Of a stretch of DNA of 26,728 bases, positions 7,898 through 14,780 are shown piece by piece. This DNA comes from Phycisphaerales bacterium (GTDB lineage Bacteria; Planctomycetota; Phycisphaerae; UBA1845; Fen-1342), in the NCBI GenBank assembly GCA_022839625.1, contig JALHJL010000050.1, positions 1 through 26,728 on the forward strand, in the 5' to 3' direction. Below the pieces are notes generated by a model. It searched no databases. It was not told the DNA's origin and saw nothing but the letters and a program-made list of their open reading frames with translations. The position numbers and the translations under genes are program-made. Positions within the stretch are counted from its first letter, which is position 1; each line of letters opens with the position of its first letter.

Positions 7898-8977
7898 ATG
7901 GCCGGCCAGATGCCCCGCGGTGACGAGAAGAGCGACGCGCTGCTGCAAGTGGAGAATCTTCGCGTCCACTTCACCACGCGCGCCCGGCTGTTTCGTCGCC
8001 ATGCCCGTACGATACGCGCCGTCGATGATGTGTCGTTCGAGTTGGGGCGCGGCCGCACGCTTGGGCTGGTCGGTGAGAGCGGCTGCGGAAAGTCCACTCT
8101 CGCGCGGGCCATCCTGCGTCTGATTCCCACGACCGCCGGGCGCATCATGTTTGAAGGCCGCGACGTAGCCCGCCTGTCGGCCCGCAACCTCCGGCCCTTG
8201 CGGCGCCGGATGCAAATCGTGTTTCAAGATCCCTACGGCAGCCTGAACCCGCGGCTGCGCGTGGAGGCGATCGTCGGGGAGGCACTCGCGGTGCATGGCT
8301 TGGTGCGCGGCGCGCGGGAGCGTCGTGAGCGCGTCGCGGATGTCTTGACCCGGGTCGGGCTCTCCGCCGCCGATCTGAATCGGTACCCGCACGAGTTCTC
8401 GGGCGGACAACGGCAACGGATCGGAATCGCCCGCGCTCTCGCGCTCGAACCCAGCCTGGTCTTCTGTGATGAGCCGGTGTCCGCGCTGGACGTGTCAGTC
8501 CAGGCCCAGATCCTCAACCTGCTCGCCGATCTGCAGCGCGACCTCGGCCTGAGCTACGTCTTCATCGGGCATAACCTCGGTGTCGTCCGCCACGTCAGTC
8601 ACGAGATCGCCGTCATGTACTTTGGAGGAATCGTCGAGCAGGCGCCGACCCAGGAGCTATTTGCCGACCCCCGGCACCCTTACACGCAGGCGCTGCTGGC
8701 CGCGGCACCCGACCTGGGGCCGGCGGACGGCGCCGCGGCACGACAGCCCCGCCGCGTGCCGCTGCCGACCGTCCCCGCGGAGCCGCCTGACCCGTATGAC
8801 CCGCCCGGCGGCTGCCCATTCCACCCCCGCTGCCCGATCGCGGAGCCGGTGTGCCGGCAGAGCGCGCCACGTCTGGCGCCGTGTAACCCGCTGTCCCCGG
8901 AGCACCGCGTTGCGTGTCACGCAGCCTTCACGTCCGACACGGCGGACGAACCACCGGTGGCCGTCAGACCTCCATGA
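7898..8977 (+). CDS. OppF/DppF-type peptide ABC transporter ATPase
   Basis: ATP-binding subunit of an oligopeptide/dipeptide/nickel-type importer. Of 359 residues, the Walker A is GESGCGKST (59-67), the Q-loop VFQDPYGSLNP (108-118), the signature FSGGQRQRIGIARA (167-180), the Walker B LVFCDEP (187-193) and the switch His225. The C-terminal oligopeptide/dipeptide extension has the CPFHPRCP motif near residue 281 and further Cys. This arrangement is that of the second ATPase (OppF/DppF). Its usual partners (OppA, OppB, OppC, OppD) are not in the window, so it is an orphan or the system is encoded elsewhere. The start could also be the in-frame ATG at 7910. The 3' end overlaps frr tail to tail by 14 bp. 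Confidence 0.93.
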   Translation: MAGQMPRGDEKSDALLQVENLRVHFTTRARLFRRHARTIRAVDDVSFELGRGRTLGLVGESGCGKSTLARAILRLIPTTAGRIMFEGRDVARLSARNLRPLRRRMQIVFQDPYGSLNPRLRVEAIVGEALAVHGLVRGARERRERVADVLTRVGLSAADLNRYPHEFSGGQRQRIGIARALALEPSLVFCDEPVSALDVSVQAQILNLLADLQRDLGLSYVFIGHNLGVVRHVSHEIAVMYFGGIVEQAPTQELFADPRHPYTQALLAAAPDLGPADGAAARQPRRVPLPTVPAEPPDPYDPPGGCPFHPRCPIAEPVCRQSAPRLAPCNPLSPEHRVACHAAFTSDTADEPPVAVRPP

Positions 8978-9530
8978 TCTCCTTGGCCTTCTCCTCAACC
9001 ATGGCGTCGATCTTCTTACAGCAGTCGTCGGTGAGCTTCTGAATCTGCTCCTGGCCGGCCTCGACGTCGTCCTCGGTGAGGGTCTTCGCCTTCTTCTCGG
9101 CATCAAGGGTCTTGTTCGCGTCCCGCCGCGCGCCTCGCACACTGACCTTCTGCTGCTCGGCGAGCTCCCGGACGCGGGCGACAAGCTGCTTGCGGCGCTC
9201 GGTGGACAAGGGCGGCACGGGGAGGCGGATCATCTTCCCGTCGCTGTGCGGGTTGATCCCGAGCTCGCTTTTCTCGATCGCCCGTTGGATGTCCTTCAGC
9301 GTGCCCGGGTCAAAGGGCTTGATAACCACCACGTTGCCCTCGGCCACCGCCAGATTCGCAAGCTCCTTGAGCATCATGGTGGTGCCGTACGACTCGACCT
9401 CGACCCGCAGCGTGTCCACCAGCCCCGTCGACGCCCGCCCGGTTCGGACGGCCCGCAGTTCCTGCTTGAGAAAGTCGGTTGCCTTTTCCATCTGCTCCTC
9501 GCATTCGAGGAGAATGTCGTCGAGGGCCAT
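8964..9530 (-). CDS. frr: Ribosome recycling factor
   Basis: Releases ribosomes from mRNA after termination, together with EF-G. The 188 residues match the usual ~185. Conserved stretches are RAVRTGRASTGLVD (26-39), VVVIKPFDPGTL, INPHSDGKMIRLPVPPLSTERRKQL and the SVRGARRDANK segment. The start at 9530 is set by AGGAGG 7 nt upstream; the frame continues to 9734 without family resemblance. Common neighbours (tsf, pyrH) are absent here. Confidence 0.96.
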   Translation of the reverse strand: MALDDILLECEEQMEKATDFLKQELRAVRTGRASTGLVDTLRVEVESYGTTMMLKELANLAVAEGNVVVIKPFDPGTLKDIQRAIEKSELGINPHSDGKMIRLPVPPLSTERRKQLVARVRELAEQQKVSVRGARRDANKTLDAEKKAKTLTEDDVEAGQEQIQKLTDDCCKKIDAMVEEKAKEIMEV

Positions 9531-9800
9531 CGTCAGACCTCCTGCTGCCGCCGACCAGCCGCATCCGCCGGTTCGCAGTACCCAAGAATACAGGTGCCCG
9601 TCTGACCGCTCAAGCAGAAGGACGCGCATCCCCTGGGCGCTCCGTTCGATCTCGCTGGCCCCGTCGGCTGGCTCAATTTTGCCGATGCGCACAACTGAAG
9701 GAAGCGGCCTGCCGATAATACGCTGGGAAACCAAGGCAAACTGCGCCCCACGCGATGCCTTACGGATTCACATTCTCGGACCAACTGAGGAGGATCGCCA
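9531..9800. other. Intergenic region between divergent frr and epimerase genes
   Basis: A 270-bp region between divergent genes, so it should hold promoters for both. A -10-like GATAAT at 9714-9719 (plus strand; the complement reads TATTAT on the minus strand with one base offset) is the only AT-rich core I see, and neither orientation has a good -35 at normal spacing. Confidence 0.4.
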
Positions 9801-10769
9801 GTGCACACCGTCTTTATCACGGGTGGGGAAGGATTCGTGGGCACACACGCGATGGAGGAATTCGCTCGCCGCGACTATGCCGTCGTGGCGGGTGTTCGTA
9901 ACCGCGCACGGAAGCTGAGCTACGAGCGAAAGGGTCGCCAGGCGCTCGTCTGCGATGTCGCGGACGCGATAAACGTCGGGCGCGCCATCGCGAGTGTTCG
10001 CCCGGACGCGGTGCTCCACCTGGCCGGCCCGTCGGTTCCGGCTGAAGCCGCTGCCGACCCACTCGCCGCCTATCAGGCGATCGTGACGGCCTGGGCGAAT
10101 GTGCTCGACGCGGTACGCCGGACGGTCCCGCGGGCCAGAGTCGTAATGGCAAGCTCTTGCGAGGTTTACGGCGACACGGGCGGCTCCGAGGAGCCGTTGA
10201 GCGAAGGCTGCCCGGCGCAGCCGGTCACGACATTCGGCTCGCTGAAACTCGCCGCCGAAAGCATCGCTCACACCTTCTACCGCGACTATCACCTAAACGT
10301 CACTATCGCCCGTCCATTCGAGTACGTCGGGCCGTGCCAGCCTGCGCGCAGCCTGATGGGTGCGATCGTGCAGCGTCTGTCAGACAGATGCGGCTCTGAA
10401 GGACATAAGTGCTTGAGTATCGGTGGGTTAACGCTTCGACGCGATTTCCTGCATGTGGCCGACGTGGCGGCGGCGTACCTGCGGTTGATCGAGGATGGCC
10501 GGCCGAACGAGGTCTACAACGTATGTTCCGGTCAGGCGACGACGTGCCGCGAAGTCGTAGAGTTGATGGCGGCGGCGTTGAATATGGAGGTCGAGCTGAC
10601 CGAGGACTCGCCGACGACCGACGCGACTTGTATCCCCTGCTTGCGTGGGGACAACTCGAAACTGCGGTCCGAGCTTCGGTGGGAGCCGGCGCGGTCCCTT
10701 CAAGACGCGGTGCAGGAGCTGGTCGAGTACTTTCGGCAGAGGCACCCGGCGCTGGCACCGTCGGCGTAA
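9801..10769 (+). CDS. NAD-dependent epimerase/dehydratase-family protein with Tyr-to-Phe at the catalytic site
   Basis: Extended short-chain dehydrogenase fold acting on nucleotide sugars. Its layout is closest to GDP-mannose dehydratase/GDP-6-deoxy-lyxo-hexulose reductase types. Of 322 residues, the NAD(P)-binding TGGEGFVG is at 7-14, HLAG at 73-76, ASSCEVYG at 117-124 and RPFEYVGPCQ at 171-180. The usual YxxxK catalytic pair reads Phe145-Gly-Ser-Leu-Lys149, so the acid/base Tyr is missing while the Lys is kept. A GTG start at 9801 follows AGGAGG by 7 nt. There is no sugar-pathway neighbourhood to suggest a substrate. It may be catalytically altered or non-catalytic. Confidence 0.88.
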   Translation: MHTVFITGGEGFVGTHAMEEFARRDYAVVAGVRNRARKLSYERKGRQALVCDVADAINVGRAIASVRPDAVLHLAGPSVPAEAAADPLAAYQAIVTAWANVLDAVRRTVPRARVVMASSCEVYGDTGGSEEPLSEGCPAQPVTTFGSLKLAAESIAHTFYRDYHLNVTIARPFEYVGPCQPARSLMGAIVQRLSDRCGSEGHKCLSIGGLTLRRDFLHVADVAAAYLRLIEDGRPNEVYNVCSGQATTCREVVELMAAALNMEVELTEDSPTTDATCIPCLRGDNSKLRSELRWEPARSLQDAVQELVEYFRQRHPALAPSA

Positions 10770-10891
10770 CGTCGCGCCGGGGCGGGGTAGCGCAGAGGGG
10801 GGACATGGGCCGTTGCGAACCGGTGGTCGACCGACCGGTCCGGTTGCACGCGATCCGGGCGGGGCACGGGGCTGCGACGAACTTTTTGGAC

Positions 10892-10920
10892 TTGGCAGGG
10901 GTTGACTGGCAGGATATAGT
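10892..10920 (+). promoter_or_regulatory. Sigma-70 promoter of the rpsP operon
   Basis: TTGGCA (10892-10897) and TATAGT (10915-10920) are exactly 17 bp apart, each one base off consensus. The predicted transcript starts near 10927 and gives a leader of about 75 nt before rpsP. Confidence 0.65.
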
Positions 10921-11001
10921 GAAGGGCTCTGCATGTGACCGGACGGCATCGTCGGCGGGGTGGTGACGGTTCCGGACCGGACATCGGCAGCGGAGGAAGA
11001 T

Positions 11002-11256
11002 ATGGCTGTCAAGCTTCGACTCAAACGCCTTGGGCGCCGGCACCGTTCGTTCTATCGGCTGGCGGCGATGGAAGCCCGTTCGCCGCGCGGCGGGCGCGTT
11101 CTGGAAGAGCTGGGCACTTACGACCCGCAGCACAAGGAGGCGGGCGAGCAAGTCAAGCTGAATGAAGAGCGGATCAAGCACTGGCTCCGGCTCGGCGCCG
11201 CGCCGACGGAGACAGTCGTCAGTCTGTTGCGCAGGCACGGAATCACCGTCCGGTGA
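11002..11256 (+). CDS. rpsP: 30S ribosomal protein S16
   Basis: Small-subunit protein of 84 residues, normal for the family. It starts MAVKLRLKRLGRRHRSFYRL and continues with SPRGGRVLEELGTYDP, then LNEERIKHWLRLGAAPTETV. ATG 11002 is chosen because GGAGG at 10992-10996 sits 5 nt upstream and S16 proteins begin at this point. It is first in an apparent rpsP-trmD-rplS-yraN operon. Confidence 0.97.
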   Translation: MAVKLRLKRLGRRHRSFYRLAAMEARSPRGGRVLEELGTYDPQHKEAGEQVKLNEERIKHWLRLGAAPTETVVSLLRRHGITVR

Positions 11257-11289
11257 TGCGAAGAACGCGCTTGATGACTGGTTTGGGAA

Positions 11290-12060
11290 ATGCGGATCGA
11301 CATCGTCACCCTGTTTCCGGAGGTCGTTCAGCCGTACTTGTCGGCTAGCATCCTCGGCCGCGCGCAGGCCGCCGGCCTCGTCGAGTTCCACGTCCATCAG
11401 CTCCGCGACTACTCGCAAGACCCGCATCACAAGGTGGATGACCGGCCGTTCGGCGGCGGTCCCGGCATGGTATTGATGTGTCAACCGGTGATCGATGCGG
11501 TCCGCGAGGTGGAAGCCCGCGACCCCCGCCCGGCCCTGCGGATTCTTCTGAGCCCGCAGGGCCGGCCGTTTGATCAGGCTGCGGCCGAGCGTCTGGCGAG
11601 CCAGCCGCACCTGCTCCTGATTGCCGGTCATTACGAGGGCTTCGACGAGCGGATCGTCGAGCTGCTGCAGCCGGAGGAATTGAGTCTCGGCGACTTCGTG
11701 ATGAGCGGCGGCGAGCCGGCGGTTCTGGCCGTGGTCGACGCGGTGGTCCGCCTGTTGCCGGGCGTACTCGGCAACGAAGCGGCCGCAGCGGATGAGTCCT
11801 TCCAGAATCAGAGGCTGGAGTATCCGCAATACACGCGGCCGCGCGTCTTCGCCGGCCGCGCCGTGCCCGACGTCCTGCTTTCCGGAGATCACGCGGAAAT
11901 CGAGGCATGGCGGCGGGCGCAGGCAGAAGAGCGTACCCGTCGGCGGCGTCCGGATCTTCTTCAAGACCACGCCGCCGCGTTTGTAAATAGATGTTTTGTC
12001 ATGACCCCCGGCGGCTCGTGGGTGACATCCGCCTCGAGCGCTTCGGCCCAGACACGCTGA
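11290..12060 (+). CDS. trmD: tRNA (guanine-N1)-methyltransferase
   Basis: Methylates G37 of tRNAs using S-adenosylmethionine, preventing frameshifts. A trefoil-knot (SPOUT) enzyme of 256 residues. It begins MRIDIVTLFPE and shows DDRPFGGGPGM (51-60), AGHYEGFDERI (112-122), LSLGDFVMSGGE (131-142) and LEYPQYTRP (176-184). Asp168 in AADES corresponds in position to the catalytic Asp of the family. The last ~30 residues after RRRRPDLL look unconserved. It lies 33 bp after rpsP; rimM, which often sits between them, is absent. Confidence 0.97.
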   Translation: MRIDIVTLFPEVVQPYLSASILGRAQAAGLVEFHVHQLRDYSQDPHHKVDDRPFGGGPGMVLMCQPVIDAVREVEARDPRPALRILLSPQGRPFDQAAAERLASQPHLLLIAGHYEGFDERIVELLQPEELSLGDFVMSGGEPAVLAVVDAVVRLLPGVLGNEAAAADESFQNQRLEYPQYTRPRVFAGRAVPDVLLSGDHAEIEAWRRAQAEERTRRRRPDLLQDHAAAFVNRCFVMTPGGSWVTSASSASAQTR

Positions 12061-12080
12061 CGAGGAAAGTGAGGCGCCCC

Positions 12081-12566
12081 ATGCGGAACCCCATGTTTGA
12101 CGCAGTGAACAGGAAATACAGCCGTCCGACAGTGCTGGACTTCGAAATCGGCGACACGGTCGTGGTGACCATTCGGATCGTCGAAGGCGGCAAGGAGCGC
12201 CTCCAGGACTTCGAGGGTGCGGTCATCGCCCACCGGGGCCGCGGCCTGGATGAGATGTTCACCGTGCGACGGATCGTCGCCAACGAAGGGGTCGAACGTA
12301 CGTTCCCCGTCCACTCGCCGCGCGTCGCAGCAATCAAGACCGTCCGCAGCGGCAAGGTGCGACGCTGTAAGTTGTACTTCCTGCGCGACCGCGTGGGCAA
12401 GGCCCGCCGGTTGCGCGAGCGGCGTATCTCCGCGGCGGCGCGGGCGGCGGCGGCCCAGGCCCGGGCGGAGAAGGCGCGGGCGATGCGCGAGGCGCAAGAG
12501 GCGGTAGAGGCCGCCAAGGCCGCCCGGCAGCCCGCCGACACGGAAATGGCCGGCTCGCCCACGTAG
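12081..12566 (+). CDS. rplS: 50S ribosomal protein L19 with Ala/Arg-rich C-terminal extension
   Basis: Large-subunit protein at the subunit interface. The family core covers residues about 5-115 (FEIGDTVVVTIRIVEG, RLQDFEGAVIAHRGRGL, FTVRRI, GVERTFPVHSP, RRCKLYFLRDR.GKARRLRER). About 45 more residues rich in Ala, Arg, Lys and Glu bring it to 161, against ~115 normally, and probably form a long charged helix. ATG 12081 has GAGG 6 nt upstream; the open frame before it (to 11991) overlaps trmD and is not L19-like. It starts 20 bp after trmD. Confidence 0.95.
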   Translation: MRNPMFDAVNRKYSRPTVLDFEIGDTVVVTIRIVEGGKERLQDFEGAVIAHRGRGLDEMFTVRRIVANEGVERTFPVHSPRVAAIKTVRSGKVRRCKLYFLRDRVGKARRLRERRISAAARAAAAQARAEKARAMREAQEAVEAAKAARQPADTEMAGSPT

Positions 12567-12570
12567 CGCT

Positions 12571-12618
12571 GCCCACCCGCGGCCGGAGTAGCTGGGGCGC
12601 GTTCGCGGTCGGGTGGGC
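12571..12618 (+). terminator. Hairpin between rplS and yraN
   Basis: GCCCACCC (12571-12578) can pair with GGGTGGGC (12611-12618) across a 32-nt GC-rich loop, 4 bp after the rplS stop. There is no T-run, so it is at most a processing or attenuation structure. Confidence 0.3.
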
Positions 12619-12633
12619 GAACGGCGACGATGC

Positions 12634-13014
12634 ATGTCCCCTGACAACGATCCGCGCCACGAACTTGGCCGCGAAGGCGAGCGCCTCGCGGAGCACTTCC
12701 TCCGACGCCACGGCCTGAAGACGGTCACGCGGCACTTTGCAACACCGGTCGGCGAGTTGGACCTCGTCATGCGCGACGGGGACACGGTCGCGTTTGTCGA
12801 GGTCAAGACCCGCCGCGACCGCCGCCACGCCGATCCGGAGGACGCCGTCGGGCGGGACAAGCAGCGCCGGCTGACGCGCGCCGCGCGCTGGTTCATTCAT
12901 CACAGGGGGTGGGACGGCCGCCCGTGCCGGTTCGACATCGTCTCGGTGATCCTGCCGGGGACGGGGGAGGCCGAGATCGAGCATTTTCCCGGCGCGTTTT
13001 CGCCGACGCGGTAG
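12634..13014 (+). CDS. yraN: UPF0102/YraN-family nuclease-fold protein
   Basis: A 126-residue protein of the YraN family (UPF0102), with a restriction endonuclease-like fold and no firmly known cellular role. Visible motifs are GREGERLAEHFLRRHG near the N-terminus (family Glu), then GELDLVMRDGDTVAFVEVKTRR, where Asp and the E-V-K form the PD-(D/E)XK-type active site. A GTG at 12613 would add 7 residues; ATG 12634 is preferred because the conserved part begins soon after it. It is last in the rpsP operon, a common location. Confidence 0.9.
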   Translation: MSPDNDPRHELGREGERLAEHFLRRHGLKTVTRHFATPVGELDLVMRDGDTVAFVEVKTRRDRRHADPEDAVGRDKQRRLTRAARWFIHHRGWDGRPCRFDIVSVILPGTGEAEIEHFPGAFSPTR

Positions 13015-13083
13015 ACTGCATCGGCGGGGGGGCTGCCAACTCTCTTGCCAGCGCCGGATGCCGCGCGAGCGGCGGCCGGAATG

Positions 13084-13092
13084 TGGTACAAT
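13084..13092 (+). promoter_or_regulatory. Extended -10 promoter of the carboxypeptidase gene
   Basis: TGGTACAAT is an extended -10 (TGn then TACAAT) about 58 bp before the carboxypeptidase start. No good -35 lies 16-18 bp upstream, which is acceptable for an extended -10. Confidence 0.4.
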
Positions 13093-13149
13093 GCGTACGG
13101 AGCGCGGCTCGCGCGCCTGTGCGTGCCGCGTGTCCCGGAGGAGAACACC

Positions 13150-14580
13150 ATGTCGCGCCCCTTCTTGTCGAGTACTGTCGGTGTTACGCTGATCTGGGGT
13201 TTGTTCGCCGCTGTCCCGGCCGCCGGCCAACCAACCGGCTACGAGGGGTATCAGGTCGTCGAGATCACGGTTGAGAGTGAAGCCGACGTGCAGACGGTGC
13301 GCGAGCTGCAAGCCCTCGGCTGGGACTTTCAGGTGTGGTCGGAGGTCATCCGGCCAGGGCCGGTGCAGGCCCGCGTCGCCCCGGCCGCCCAGGCGCGGCT
13401 GGCCGCCAGCGGGCTGGACTATGAAGTGATCGTCCCCGATCTCCAGCAGTACCTTACTGAGCGCTTCGCGGGCGGCCGCGAGCGCGGCTTCTTCGACTCG
13501 CTGCGCACCTTCCAGGAGCACGTGCAGTTCATGTGGACCCTGGCGGCCGGCCACATCAACCTGGCCCAGATGATCAACGTCGGCTACTCGGTCCAGAGCC
13601 GGCCGATGTGGGTCCTGCGTGTCACGGGGCCCGGCTATGCCAAGCCCGCTGTCCTCTACCACGGTGCCGAGCACGGCAACGAGCAGGCGCCCGCGTCGGT
13701 CGTCCAGTACGTCGCCAACTACCTGCTGAGCAACTACGCCACCGACCCTGAGGTGGCCGCGCTCGTCAACAATGTCGAGTGGTACCTGATGCCGATCATG
13801 AACCCGGATGGCTACGTGGCGTACAACCGGTACAACGCGAACGGCGTCGACCTGAACCGCAACTGGGGTGGGCCGGGCAGCGGGCAAGACCCGTGGGGGG
13901 GTCCGTATCCTTTCTCCGAGCCTGAGACGCAGCACATGCGGGACTTCCTGATCGCGCACCCGACGATGCGGGTGCACATCGACCTTCACGGGTACGTCCC
14001 CTGGATCATGTGGCCGTGGGGGCACACTCCCGAGCACTGCCCGGACCACAGCACGTTCCTGGCGGTCGGTACGGTGTTTCGCAACTTGATTGCTGCCGCC
14101 GGCGGTGGAACCTACCAGATCGGGACGATCTACGAGGTTGCGTATCCGGTCTCGGGCTCCTCGACCAACTACAGCTATGGCGTGCTGGATCGCTGGGCGT
14201 TCGGCATCGAGGTCGTGGATAGCGACATGCCCGCGATCTGTCAGGAGTTCCTCAACAGCCTCCTCTACGTCGGCGAGTGGATCCGCGGGTACGACTGCAA
14301 CGGCAACGGCGTCGCGGACAGCGACGAGCTCGCCAGCGGAAACGCCACCGACGTGAACGGCAACGGGGTGCTGGACGAGTGCGAGGGCGTCGGCGACCTG
14401 AACTGCGACTATGCGATCGGCTTTGGGGACATCAACCCGTTCGTGCTGCGGCTGGCCGATCCGGCGGCGTACAGCGCCGCGTATCCGGGCTGCCCGGACT
14501 TCAACGCCGACATCAACGGCGACGGCAGCGCCAACTTCGCCGACATCAATCCGTTCGTAGCGCTGCTGGTAGGAAGCTGA
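13150..14580 (+). CDS. Secreted M14 zinc carboxypeptidase with dockerin-like tail
   Basis: Exported metallocarboxypeptidase of 476 residues. Residues 1-26 are a signal peptide (hydrophobic core VGVTLIWGLFAAV, likely cut after PAAG). The M14 domain is about 115-380: zinc ligands His175 and Glu178 in HGNE and His280 in DLHGY, NPDGY, DLNRNW (Asn236/Arg237, substrate carboxylate binding) and FGIEV with general base Glu354. Residues 381-412 hold two Ca-binding-like DxNGNGxxD repeats. Residues 415-476 form a dockerin-like pair (DLNCDYAIGFGDINPF; ADINGDGSANFADINPF) ending VALLVGS. GGAGGAGA ahead of ATG 13150 fixes the start. The tail closely matches that of the protein at 19258-20856. Confidence 0.92.
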   Translation: MSRPFLSSTVGVTLIWGLFAAVPAAGQPTGYEGYQVVEITVESEADVQTVRELQALGWDFQVWSEVIRPGPVQARVAPAAQARLAASGLDYEVIVPDLQQYLTERFAGGRERGFFDSLRTFQEHVQFMWTLAAGHINLAQMINVGYSVQSRPMWVLRVTGPGYAKPAVLYHGAEHGNEQAPASVVQYVANYLLSNYATDPEVAALVNNVEWYLMPIMNPDGYVAYNRYNANGVDLNRNWGGPGSGQDPWGGPYPFSEPETQHMRDFLIAHPTMRVHIDLHGYVPWIMWPWGHTPEHCPDHSTFLAVGTVFRNLIAAAGGGTYQIGTIYEVAYPVSGSSTNYSYGVLDRWAFGIEVVDSDMPAICQEFLNSLLYVGEWIRGYDCNGNGVADSDELASGNATDVNGNGVLDECEGVGDLNCDYAIGFGDINPFVLRLADPAAYSAAYPGCPDFNADINGDGSANFADINPFVALLVGS

Positions 14581-14713
14581 GAGCTGCGTTCGAGGCTGCG
14601 CTCGTCCGGGCAGGCGCGGGGGGCCGGCACCGGACGCGCGGCCGCGGTCCGCGCGTACAGGTCCACGGGGGTCCCGGCCGGGCGTGTGCGCCCCCGCGCC
14701 GCAGAAGCCGATC

Positions 14714-14742
14714 TTGGTACCGCGGCGCCGCGGCCGTAGAAT
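14714..14742 (+). promoter_or_regulatory. Sigma-70 promoter of cysS
   Basis: TTGGTA (14714-14719) and TAGAAT (14737-14742) are 17 bp apart, predicting a start near 14749 and a leader of about 32 nt to the cysS ATG. Confidence 0.5.
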
Positions 14743-14780
14743 GGAGGGTCTGGTCAACGTTCTCAACGACAGGTGTACCG

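Noticed and set aside
10902..10920. TTGACT at 10902 as the -35 of the rpsP promoter
   Set aside because: Only 7 bp separate it from TATAGT; TTGGCA at 10892 gives the correct 17-bp spacing.
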